This document shows, piece after piece, positions 1 through 10,535 of a stretch of DNA of 64,000 nt (the first letter of the stretch is position 1; each line of letters begins with the position of its first letter). This DNA comes from Cyclina sinensis (lineage: Eukaryota; Mollusca; Bivalvia; Venerida; Veneridae): NCBI GenBank assembly GCA_012932295.1, contig JAAONU010000019.1:25065647-25129646 (forward strand), given 5' to 3'. Position numbers and translations under genes: made by a program. The notes beneath the pieces are model-generated. The model searched no databases. It was not told where the DNA came from and saw only the letters and a program-made list of their open reading frames with translations.

Positions 1-2880
1 GAAAGAGATGTTAGAAAGAACATGAAGAAAAAATATGACGATCATTCTACTGAAGTTATATAAGGTTGATTTCGATATATGTATATCTTCGATTATCGCT
101 CTCGATAACAAAGGTAACTTAGTAGGCAAGTATCCATATAATGGATTTGGCCCCTGAGGCAACAGGCTGTTTTTGGGGTTCGCCCCCCCCCCCCATCGTT
201 ATATATGATATGATACTGTCATTTTATGCAAAATAAAGTATATGTTATGTTATATATATTGTAACAATATTGTTTTATGCTATTGACAAATTGATTATAT
301 TACATAAAAAATTCTATCTAATTATTCTTGTAAGGTTAGTGGAGGATGGTTCCCCGACCTCTACTTAATCTATGACGGGGAAAATAAACGTGGTTCCCCG
401 GGTCCGGGGCCTCAAAAAAAGAAGTATAAAAAAAGATCATCGCTTACGAGACAGCATGCATGATCATACTTAAGCACTAAAGACAGGACTGTCAGGTATG
501 TCGAAGACACGTGTCCAAGACCCAGTCTACGCACATTGCTGTGACCGATCTCTTTTGAGTTTATTTATTGTGTTATCGTAAATTTCCCTATGACCAACAG
601 CCGAAGAAAAGATCAGTTACTTAAAGTTTAGAAACAGAAAACATCCCATTCCAGAGACTCTCCTGGATTTTACATGTGTAAGGCATCAATATATGGGACC
701 TCGGTTTATTGTCTCATCCAAAAGATTTAGTTTATTAGTGGAGAGGCAGAAGATCAAACTCGACACCCGTTGACTACAAGCATTGTGTGTTACTACTGGC
801 CAATGATCCACCATCAACCTACATGCTTTGGTTTGTTTCCAGCATCTTATACACCGAAGACGAAAAGGTGCACTTAAAAGCAACTCAGTTGGTAAAAACA
901 AACTGTTAAATGCGTGTGCTAATTTGAATGCCACTTTTCCCTAAAAATGTGGGTTTTCGTGAGCACCGTAATTGACAGTAATGACCCCCTTTTTAACATT
1001 ATAACAAACCTGTAAAATTATTTTTGTCATAATAAGCACCTTTTCGCTTAAGCAATACCGCTACTGTTACTCACGCGAATAAGTTTGTGACTATTAAGCT
1101 TTGCGTAAAAAAAGACAAATGTGATATACCTATTATCATAGTTTAACAGCAGAAATGAGGACAATCAGATATCCCCCACACGCTATACGCAGCACAGTTC
1201 ATCAATGTATGAAATATATAAACTTACAAAGTGCGATATTGGTCGCCAAACATTTTTTTCAAAAGCCTTTGGTAATTTGATAGCGCTTCGTATAATCAAT
1301 CGCGACTTTGACAAATAACTACCTGGCGCAATATAAACCCCCAATTTTGTTAATTATTGCCTGTCTTGTGAAGGTCGTTAATTGCTATATAATCATGTAC
1401 AGCGGAGTCCTAACAAACAAAATAATATGGTACAAATGAATACATGCATTGATTGTATCGTAATATAATAATTGGAAAGCAGTCTCTGCTATCAATATAA
1501 GTGACGCAGTCATTTTTGCAGAGAGAAAATAATTTGTTCAAATACTGAGACACCATTAAACGTGGTTTATTATCTGTCCAGGTTTTTTTTTCTTTTTTTT
1601 TTTTTTGACTGCATCAGATTTTCAACAATATTACAACACTTTATCTTTAAAGAGTTAACGATTATCAGTCGAAGACTCTAAGCTCTAAAAACAGTAACTC
1701 GATAATAAGATTTTCAGTTTCATCAATATCGCTTTCTTGTATTTTCAGATTGGGGAAAAAAGTCTTCTAAAGGGATGTAACTCTTTGAAACCATTCAAAC
1801 AAGTTTATTTTCAGTCGCACAGTCGCCAAATATTTGAAATACTAAATAAAGAGGTCGCAAGCTCCAAGTATGTGTATGTACTCATAATAAGAAAAAAACC
1901 GGTATAAGATTGCTAGTAAGTAATTAAATACTGTGGCTATAAGTCTTAAGTCTCTAAACTGGAAATGACGTCACATTAGAACAGCTCGCGGATTTTTACA
2001 TTCATGTCAGACTTAAACCCTATGACTACAGAATTCCTTTATCAAACCTCCAAAGCTATATTCGACTTAATATTACAGAAAAAATAAAATTAGACGATTT
2101 CCAGAAAACGAGAAGAATAAAACCTGAGCTTGTGGGAACCTCTAAATTACACAATTCCACAATTAAAAATCTCATCAGTGCTTTGATTTATCCAAAAACG
2201 ATTTGACAATTCTATCCATCTTCTTTAACAGTCCTTAAGAGTTTCAAGGGTTAACAATACACAAAATAGAAAGTTTTCCTTTCTCTCAGAAGATGTTTCC
2301 AATTAGTTTGGGGCATAAAAAGGAAATATAAGACGTCAATTTCTGAGCGATTTGAATCAAACAAGAATGATTCCCACAGCGATAGAAATAATGGGGAGTG
2401 ATTAAGGTTATTACAGAGTAAATTTCGGTAATTGAACGTTGGTATTAAACTAAAGTTGTAAAAAATGTTTTCTGTCAACCGATTTTCCTCACAGAATATA
2501 TGTTAATTGATGTTTTGCAACGAAACTTTGGTCTGGACCAACACGTAGCTTTCAGACACATTATTGAACCACACTTTCTTGAACAACTGTTAAAAAATGG
2601 TGGACTTTTGATTTATGGGTATGACTTATATTCATGTGTGAAGCCTGTTTAAAGTCCTGCCCAACTCTTTTTCAACACTTATGCCTTTGTGTATTAACAC
2701 CTGAAAACAGCAAGACTTTAGAAAAAACGAAAACAGCACTCAGTCTCATGGTCAAAATTCACGTAGTGTGGCCTAAAGTGTTGACAGAGCGATTTTTTTT
2801 CATTTGACACAAGAGGCGTTTCATAATAAATTATTTCATTCTTTACATCACGATAATGAGCTGTTCTGTTACTATTACAG
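1..2880. other. Non-coding flank with no supported host exon
   Basis: I see no gene supported by splice sites or family similarity here. The stretch is AT-rich, with a poly-C run near 182-194 and a tRNA-like SINE fragment at 745-815. The first ~63 bases read openly on the + strand and end in a stop after a basic, KKKYD-containing peptide. That resembles the tail of some retroelement integrase regions, but it is too short to call. The missing first exon of the neighbouring C22orf15-family gene should lie here or further upstream; I could not identify it. Confidence 0.5.
745..815 (-). mobile_element. tRNA-derived SINE fragment (degenerate)
   Basis: Read on the - strand, a pol III A-box-like stretch (GGTGGATCATTGGCCAGTAG) is followed about 30 bp later by a B-box-like stretch (GGGTGTCGAGTTTGATC). 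The spacing matches a tRNA-derived SINE head. It cannot fold into a proper cloverleaf, so it is not called as a tRNA gene. Confidence 0.45.
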
Positions 2881-4953
2881 ATAATGAGGAAGCTTTATTT
2901 AACCCGTGGTGCTCAAGTTTCACTCTGATGGAATGGATACGCAAGAAATGCAATTGCGACGACGACAGTAAGTACACTTAACGCGTTGAGGCTTACACAC
3001 AGTGTATTATTATTCACTTTATAACTAAATTTTCACTAACAGGCCAATTTGAAAATGGGTTTTACGTCTTGATGATGTAACAACAGTTTATCCTGTCCTC
3101 AGAGACGGTTGCAACCTTCTAATGTGTCCTTTAATAGCTTTTTAATGAAAGTTTGGCTCTATAACACCTAATCAGACGTCTTTCGTTTTCTTCTTTTGCA
3201 CGAATGGTGATGAAAGTCGTATGACTACATCATGGTATTCTATAATTTCAAATTCAAGTTTACTCGGAAATAATTTATCCTTTTTTTCCAAAAAAACAGT
3301 ACTTGTAAAATTTAAACAGATTTGATGGATGCTGAATTGCATTTTTGTGAAATTTCAGTGGAATTGAAACGACACTTGACGCCATCAGAATATCGTAATG
3401 ATGTCATAATCATAATTTAGAATATTCAGGTGAAAACATTTCTTAAAATAACTCAGCATTGACATATTATATATCTATATTTCAGTTGTAATAGATCTTG
3501 TGGATATGGACGGACAAGTAACGAACCTATCTGGAAGAGCAAAAGAATACGCTCATGAGCTTGTCACGGCAAGGGGCATTTATGTACTAATTCGGGTAGA
3601 GAGTAAGTGATATTTCACACTATTGCCACTTCGGCAGCCTCCGGAAATTTCCGCGAGAATAAAATCGTATGTAATGTGCAAGAATACTCAACTGATTCGT
3701 CCTTGAAAAAGAATAGCACGAAAGAAGGTCCATCATATATCTTCGTATAACTTAAAGGTCGATTTCTGAAGAAAATCCCTCATGACGTCATGGCGTGCAT
3801 TTTCAGTCACGTGGTATATTCTCTGCCCAAATTTAGATTTTTTAGAGTTGTATTGAAGTTTTGATCTTCAAGTGAAAGTTTCTGGTTTCAACCCGAGTTA
3901 ATTTATCATTTTAAAATGAAATTGTCTTTTGATAAAAAAAAACACTTTTATGAAGAAACTTAAAAGATTGTAATTACTGTAATACTAGTAAAAGAAAATT
4001 TTTAGATAAAAAGTACTCTTCGGACTGAGGGTACTGCAATAGGCTACCTGAATTCAAATTGTTCTATAAGCAAGTGCTAGCATTTATCCAAAAGATTAAG
4101 ACAAAATCATTAACCTCTGCTTCTTTCGAACACTCCCGTAAATTCCTAAAATGCTAGTCGTTTTAAGAGGCCGTAACAGACGGTGTTCAAGTAAGGCTTT
4201 TGATTAACGCAACAGAACTCACTTTATCATTTTTCGGATAAAAACTTCGGTTGTCTGAAATGGCAAGGTCTCAATTTATTCAGTATCAATACTTGTTCTT
4301 TAAATAGACAACCAAATCATTCTTTTTTTTTCTCCGATGAAAACTGCTTTATCAGTGAATGTTATATTCTTTACATTCTTATTATAATTTAATTTCTAAA
4401 TAACATTATTACCAATCTACATTACGTTTCACTTACATTTATGGTCTGCAATTATCTTATCAAAACAATAAATATCGACATTTTTTATTCGACTTTTTGC
4501 AGGAACAATAAAAAATTCTTCGCGTTGGTGAAAGATTATTTCTTATAAGTAAATTTTCAATATCCTGGGGCAATAAAGACAATACTATTATCGAATTTTA
4601 GACATAAAAAACTGCACTATTCGTTTTACTAATCTTCTGTATACAGTGGTTTGTTTATTTCAAATCAGTAAGTTAATGCCCTGTGTTTACTTTAACCGAA
4701 TTTATGTTGAAACAAGACCTTATTCGCTTAGCAAGGTAATGAAACTTCGCCCGTCGTTCGAATTAAAAACAAATTTCGTAGATAATTATTCGATTGAAAG
4801 TATCTAAAAAGTGCAAATTAAACACTGCTTGTGGTATATCGATAAATCGACAAATAATCAGATCGTACGACTTTTTATCCCTTGCTGTATACATACCTAA
4901 AATCGACATACTTGCTTTTGCACTATCAGTAACGTGTTATTATAATAATAATA

Positions 4954-4997
<44 letters not shown>

Positions 4998-7085
4998 CAA
5001 CATAATCATTTTTATCAATAATGAAATAATACATTATTATTATTATTATTATTGTTGTTGTTGTTGTTGTTATTATTGTTGTTATTATTACGTTCTACTA
5101 TTGCAGGACTTCCGGACAATGGCCAGTTTCATTACACAGCACTTCTGAATAACCTAGAGGAAACTAATCCGGAATTAATGGGTAAGTCTCTAAAACAGGA
5201 AATGCTTTCATTCCCTTGATTGGATTATTGAGTTTGCATCCAGTTCAGTAGGCGCTGGCTACGAAACCAAATGGAAAAAACGCGCTCAGTCTTTCGTCCG
5301 CAAGTATCGTATAGACTCAGGAAAACGGTAACATTGTACTCCTTGCTGACGCTGTGAATACAAACACGAAGTTTGTGTTTTAGTTTTATGGATGATGCCT
5401 TTGCCTATATCATGTAGCTACGTATTTGTCTATCTATTTGCCTACCTATTTGTCTACCTTTGAGCATATTTATCATCCCTACTGGTTGCCCTTAAGTTCA
5501 TCGACCAAAGAAGCATTCAGTTATTGTAGGATTTACTTAATTTATGAAGTTTAGCAATAAACAGAAACTAGACAAGTCCAGGGACACTCCTGGTAGTTAA
5601 ACATGCTCTGTGTATGGGACATCGTTGTATCAAATATATGTTCTAGTAGTTCTAGTACAAGTCCTCCACGTTACCACTGGACCACTTATCCACACCTTGA
5701 CATTCTAGATGTAAGCTAAAAGTGGTCTCAAAAGAGTCATGAAAGTTATGTTACTCTTCCCTGGAGTCTCGAGCATTTTAGTTCCTCACGTATGGTGTCT
5801 CCCTGATATATATAAATATATATTGCAGGGAAGGGTAGGAAAATATTAGATAACTGGCAACAGTCTTTATCTAAAATATAAACAGCTTATCTTTTTTTAA
5901 TCAGGCGTAATCCTAATTCTTCTGTAATGTGTTTTCGTCGGCTATATGCATAAAGTGTCGTCTGCGACGCCAATAGATGATAAAATGCATACTTTATGAA
6001 ACAACATCTTTCATCCATAAAATCGTGTATGTTTATGAATGAGCACATTTACAGAAAACGTCCCTAGAGTTGTAAAGAAAATGTCACCAATTATTATAGA
6101 AAGACGAAATAGAGGAAATAGAAATTTAGCAATGATTCAATCAATAGACCTCGGACAGTATTTACCATATACAAGTACATTGTATTGTACAGTAACATAA
6201 CTTGATTGTTAATGTCTCTACCACTAATAAAACGTCTGTTGCTGTAACATTACAAAGCATGTATTAAACAGAGCTAATGTTCGTGCAGTTATCATAGGAA
6301 CAGTATAAAATATTAATGTTACTTAGGCTTTGCCATATTTTTGTAGAGTTATCAGTATTCAGAACGGGATGTTTTATAAGGAAGAAATTTCTACACTTGA
6401 ATATAGCATTATTCAAGACGTTATATCATTCCATTCCAATTCCGAGATCAATTGTTTTGACTTATAGTATAGGTCAAGGTCAAGGTCAAGGTCAAGTGTG
6501 CGATATGTGTTTGGCTTCGTTTACGCCCTCTTTACATTCAGAGTCATACAGTTTAACGGTCGCTCCTGAGAAGATCAGTTCTAGAACACCCCCTCCCCAA
6601 CAGCCCGCCACCCCCCCCCCCTCCCCCCACCCTCTCCCCAACCTGTCATCCACCTTCTCTGTAAGGAACTTACAACGCATTATTTTGAATAAGAAAGGTC
6701 GGTATCTGGGCTCGAAAGCGTTGACCTTCAAACAGAAGTTAGGGCTAGCTTAATGATTACATGACCGGGCGGGTCAAGTGCTCGAAATATCAAACATACT
6801 ACTGTTTGTACGCTTTTGATATAGCTTTGTTGGCAATATCTTGCGATAACTTGAAACTTTTCTGGATAAAAAACAATAAACAGTTAATTTCACTCATACT
6901 TCTGGAGGTCGGTTATATCCTGTTGATTTTCATTTTCAGTCAAATTAAACAGCTTATCGAGACCGACAACTCGTGCGAAAAATGTGAAACAGAAGGGTGG
7001 AAAGAAAACGCAACCTCAGAAACTACGACAAGAATCAGCTAACAACAGACGACCATCCAGCAGTGAGAGAAAACGAAATAAATGA
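2881..7085 (+). CDS. C22orf15/CXorf65-family protein, 5'-partial (four 3' exons)
   Basis: Exons: 2881-2967, 3486-3602, 5107-5181 and 6940-7085 (stop TGA 7083-7085). All introns are GT/AG and phase 1. The pieces join into one open frame. After a first split codon that probably gives GDNEE, it reads through a WIRKKCNC stretch, DLVDMDG, then TARGIYVLIRVE, an LLNNLEETNPEL block, and a lysine/arginine-rich tail ending SSSERKRNK. The TARGIYVLIRV and LLNNLEETNPEL blocks, their spacing and the basic tail match vertebrate C22orf15 and CXorf65, small proteins of unknown function with a ubiquitin-like opening. By that comparison only about 9 N-terminal residues are missing, on a small upstream exon I could not place. 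No signal peptide or membrane segment is seen. The acceptor at 5106 sits behind a long TTA/TTG microsatellite. Family call is strong; function unknown. Confidence 0.8.
4942..5095 (+). repeat. (TTA)n/(TTG)n microsatellite at an intron acceptor
   Basis: About 150 bp of TTA trinucleotides with TTG variants in intron 2 of the C22orf15-family gene, ending roughly 12 bp before the AG acceptor at 5105-5106. The array takes the place where a polypyrimidine tract would normally be. Confidence 0.9.
5640..5695 (-). mobile_element. Possible tRNA-like SINE fragment
   Basis: The - strand reads GGATAAGTGGTCCAGTGGTA, which resembles a pol III A box. A B box is not clear, so this is a weak call inside intron 3 of the C22orf15-family gene. 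Confidence 0.25.
6470..6655. repeat. AGGTCA repeats and poly-C low-complexity tract
   Basis: Three to four tandem AAGGTC units at 6473-6496 are followed by a C-rich tract (about 6588-6652) with one run of 13 C. The open frames crossing it are composition artefacts. The rest of the long last intron (5182-6939) shows no supported feature beyond this and the weak SINE. Confidence 0.7.
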
Positions 7086-7328
7086 AATACATCTAAATAC
7101 GTGACTTTGACGTAAGGGGAAATTACTCCAGTCGTATTGTAAATTAAGTGATAATGAGTTACACGCCTTGTTGTACAAGAAAGGGCGTGGGTTTTGTTAT
7201 GTGCATTTTTTCTCCTTTTCAGTAATGGCCCTCTAACGAGACACATTGTTGACAGCGTTCTCCGATAGATTATCTTTCACTTATCAATAATCTTTTTCTT
7301 TTACTTTTTTTACGTACTGAACGAAAAA

Positions 7329-7334
7329 AATAAA
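7329..7334 (+). promoter_or_regulatory. Candidate poly(A) signal, C22orf15-family gene
   Basis: AATAAA 244 bp after the stop codon; another lies near 7495. No other transcript end is indicated in the interval. Confidence 0.5.
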
Positions 7335-8249
7335 GTAAACCACGATTTTGTATACATTGTATTACATTTAAAAAATAGTTTTAGATTTAAAATCTTAAAA
7401 CTTGAAATTTTCACCAAGAGAAGCGTTCAAAGAAGTTCTATCACAGCTACAGGTGTACTCGTTTATGGACAAATCTTTCCTTTTCTTTGAGAAAAAATAA
7501 ATCCTGTTTTAACGGTGAATTTTATTAGTCACGTACATTTTTTTCAAGGGCTTTTTTCATTGAGCTTAGTTTTTTGTATAATTTTACTACTTTCATTATC
7601 AAAGTCAATTTTGACTCGTGTAATTCGTTATGTATGCTTTCGTCTCAGATATACAACAGGTTGTTAGAGTGATTTCATTTAGTACAAATAGGCAAATCTT
7701 AAATTTTGAAGTTGAATAGTTATGTTTTTACTTGTGACAATTTTATAAATGTTATTGTTTTTTTTTTTTATTGTGATAGATGTTATCATAAGAAGTGTGA
7801 AGATATTTATTTACATTTTATTTAACTGCTTTGACAATAAATTTTGTTTATTAACGAGGCTATTTTGTGAAAAATAAAAAATAAAAAGTTTGATCATTGG
7901 ACATGTTCAGAAGAGTTGTCTTTCTTTATCGAGATCATTTTCGGAACATCTCTTCAGTATATCCCGTCATCATCCTGTGTTGACGTTTCACTAAAAATCA
8001 GGAGATCGCCGTTCGACCTCAGGTCGGCGGTCGGACCTATCGTTGCATGATTCTTTTGAATAATGAAGCAACCATCTATTTTCCATATTCAGTTACAAAA
8101 TAAATTGTATATATTACGTTTTTACGGTGGCTAGGTTTGTTACTCCCAACAAAACAAATAAAGACAGTGTATAACGGAAGTGAAGCCATCTTCTGCGTTT
8201 AGACTTGTGTAATGGTCCAGGGTATACCGATCTTAAATTGTATAAACAC

Positions 8250-8350
8250 AGCCTCTCACAACAGCGTCAGAAAATCGATTCCTTGGCTCAGTGGTCTAGA
8301 ACGTTGGTTTTCAATGCGGAAGGACCTGAATTCGATTCCCACAATGGGTC
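8250..8350 (+). mobile_element. tRNA-derived SINE head
   Basis: A-box-like TTGGCTCAGTGGTCTAGAAC and B-box-like GGACCTGAATTCGATTCCC lie at tRNA-like spacing. The preceding GCGTCAGAAAATCGATTC is shared, with small changes, with a second copy at 47046-47110, which supports a dispersed family rather than a tRNA gene. Confidence 0.65.
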
Positions 8351-8494
8351 ATTGCATCTTCCTTTTACGAACTGTTATGTTCGTAATCTTGACTTGAAAT
8401 TCGGCAATACTGTATCACCACTGACAGAACTAAACTATTACAAAGTATATGCAAAAATATACTAACTCTCACAAAAAAACAATTTGCAATGCAT

Positions 8495-8500
8495 TTTATT
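8495..8500 (-). promoter_or_regulatory. Candidate poly(A) signal, tetraspan gene 1
   Basis: AATAAA on the - strand, 204 bp downstream of the stop codon of the 8704-10535 gene. Confidence 0.5.
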
Positions 8501-8559
8501 AAAAAATAATTAAACATTAAAAAACTAAGTTTATCCTTAAAACTGAGAAAAGAAGAGAA

Positions 8560-8620
8560 AACTTTACTCCCCACCCCACCCCACCCCACCCAAAAAAAAA
8601 AGAAAGAAAGAAAAAAAGAA
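8560..8620. repeat. CCCCA and A/G-rich low-complexity tract
   Basis: Several tandem CCCCA units followed by an A-rich, AAAG-type tract in the likely 3' UTR of the tetraspan gene. Composition repeat only. Confidence 0.7.
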
Positions 8621-8703
8621 AAAACGATTGAAAATTTTACATAAAAAATAAACATCAAAAGTTAAAATCATTTTTCAACGAAATGCTTAATAATAAGTCT
8701 TTC

Positions 8704-10535
8704 TTAAGTCGGTTGAATAACTCGTCCCATTGATCCACTTTTCTTCGGCTTGGCAAACGCAAATATGACCCCCGCTATGATGGCAATGGCCGCCGCCACA
8801 CAGGCCAAGATAAAAGATATACCGTACCCAACGTTTCCCAAGTCTGAATTGCTTTTGTCAACAGCAGAAATAATCACGGCTGCCAAAACGCACAGACCTG
8901 AAAAATATTTTATCTAAAAACATGTACATGTAAGAATTTCGGAACTCTGTTGTTACCGGTAAGACTGGTGTATATTTAATATTTAACATTTTGTCTTTGT
9001 TGTACACGGTACACTACTTCTTACTAGAGCAGTCGGGACTGTCTTTATTCTGACTAAACAGTGTTTATAGCTATCCTAATGGCGTCAGACACTTACTTGA
9101 GGTTAAGTTTGAAAATGGCACTCGCTAGTAAACAGGCAAAATAATTTTTCAATATTTTTGTCATTAAAAGCCTTCATGTTAAAACTTCTCTTTTGGGCAG
9201 CCTTATCAGCTATTGAAATCGGCATTTAAAATTGATGTTGAGTGTGGACATAACACTTCGGACAATTTATAAAATCGGATAGTACCTAAAGTCTTACATT
9301 TTGACATGACGTTTTTTGCATACCTACCAGTTTTACCCCTTTTTGTCTAAATATCCAGAACACCAGATTTAATTTGAAATATAAGAATTACTTCTATTCC
9401 TACATCATCCTTCTTTGAAATATTTATAACTGTAAACACTGTCAAGTCCACCATGGTGGGTAAAAGACCTCTTACTCTCATTTCAACTCGTCATCAGTAT
9501 CTGACATGCGCAGTTACGCTCATACACCGCCATGTTTTTACCCGAAAGAACACGGGTATGAAGTGAAATCAGCCCTTCAAGATTTTGAGCGCTTAACAAA
9601 GAAAGTTACAGAATACCTGAAGATCTAACTTGAAAGTGTGGCCAAAACTGACCTCGAGATAAAGGTTAGTTGCATTATAAAGTGAAAGTAAAGGGACCTC
9701 AAAAGTTGATAAAGTGCCAACGTAAATCATCTACAGATAAAAGAGAATACCTACCAGCTACAACATCAAATATACATCCGGTTACAGCCAGACAACCATT
9801 TCTCAGACAAAGAAGTAGTAATCCAAGAAATAGTGCTATGCCAAGAAGTGCGCATGCACCAACAACGAGCCACCTGGTAGCCTGAAAGTTTGCCGACACC
9901 TCTGGAACACGAAAGGAAAGTTTAGAAAGTTTGATTTGTTGTCGTCCAATAATTATTTACGGAATGAATTGACACGTATTTCTCGCAAAAGACTTATTTC
10001 CATGTCTATAATAATAACTTTATCTGCCGTGACATAGGCATCAATTTTCTAACGTGGTTTCTGCAAGCCTACCAGTCAGGTACCAAATGACATCGAATCA
10101 GTTTAAATTCAACATAAAAAAAATTATATATTAAATGTAAAGATATTCAGATTTTTTTCTTCAGGCCAGTATGCGTAAAATTTGAATGAAAGTATGCAAG
10201 TATTACACATCTGTCAATTTAAAAAGTGCTTGATTTACTGTAAGTATCTTACAAAGCTTATCTCCAGGATTTAAGCTTCGAAAAATGCCAGAACGTATCT
10301 TTTAAATTACACAGACCTACAGACAAAATATACAAGTTTACAAAACTAATCACACACCTGTATTTTCAAAGCAAATAGTTACAGAATTCACGGTTACACA
10401 TGATCTAAACAGTCCAATGGTGACTAAATCAGGTAAATTCCACCAAACTGGAATGGCAGCTGACGCACAGCATAATCCAAACGCAATCAGTGTACACGCG
10501 ACAGCGAATGCAGCAAGAATAACTTTCGTTTCCAT
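8704..10535 (-). CDS. PMP22/claudin-like four-transmembrane protein 1 (172 aa)
   Basis: Exons on the - strand: 10535-10358, 9901-9755 and 8897-8704 (stop included), with GT/AG introns, both phase 1; the sum is 519 nt. The protein starts METKVILAAF. It has a first membrane segment at about residues 7-29, then a first extracellular loop with tandem Trp (PVWWNLP) and GLFRSC, a variant of the claudin/PMP22 GLWxxC signature. Three further hydrophobic segments follow at about 71-93, 99-117 and 133-155, then a short basic cytoplasmic tail containing KPKKSG. Length and topology fit small claudin/PMP22-superfamily proteins of epithelial junctions or membranes. The subfamily cannot be set by eye. Its exon count, phases and sizes parallel the gene at 24165-25511, so the two are probably old paralogues. 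A CAG/TAG acceptor-like site just upstream of the ATG leaves room for a 5' UTR exon. Confidence 0.85.

Larger units (their letters stand above)
7086..8494. other. Intergenic region between convergent genes
   Basis: Tail-to-tail spacer between the + strand C22orf15-family gene and the - strand tetraspan gene. It is AT-rich, with a tRNA-derived SINE at 8250-8350. No other supported feature. Confidence 0.6.

Noticed and set aside
1..63. 3' end of a retroelement polyprotein
   Set aside because: Only about 20 codons are visible. The KKKYD-like composition is suggestive, but there is too little to identify.
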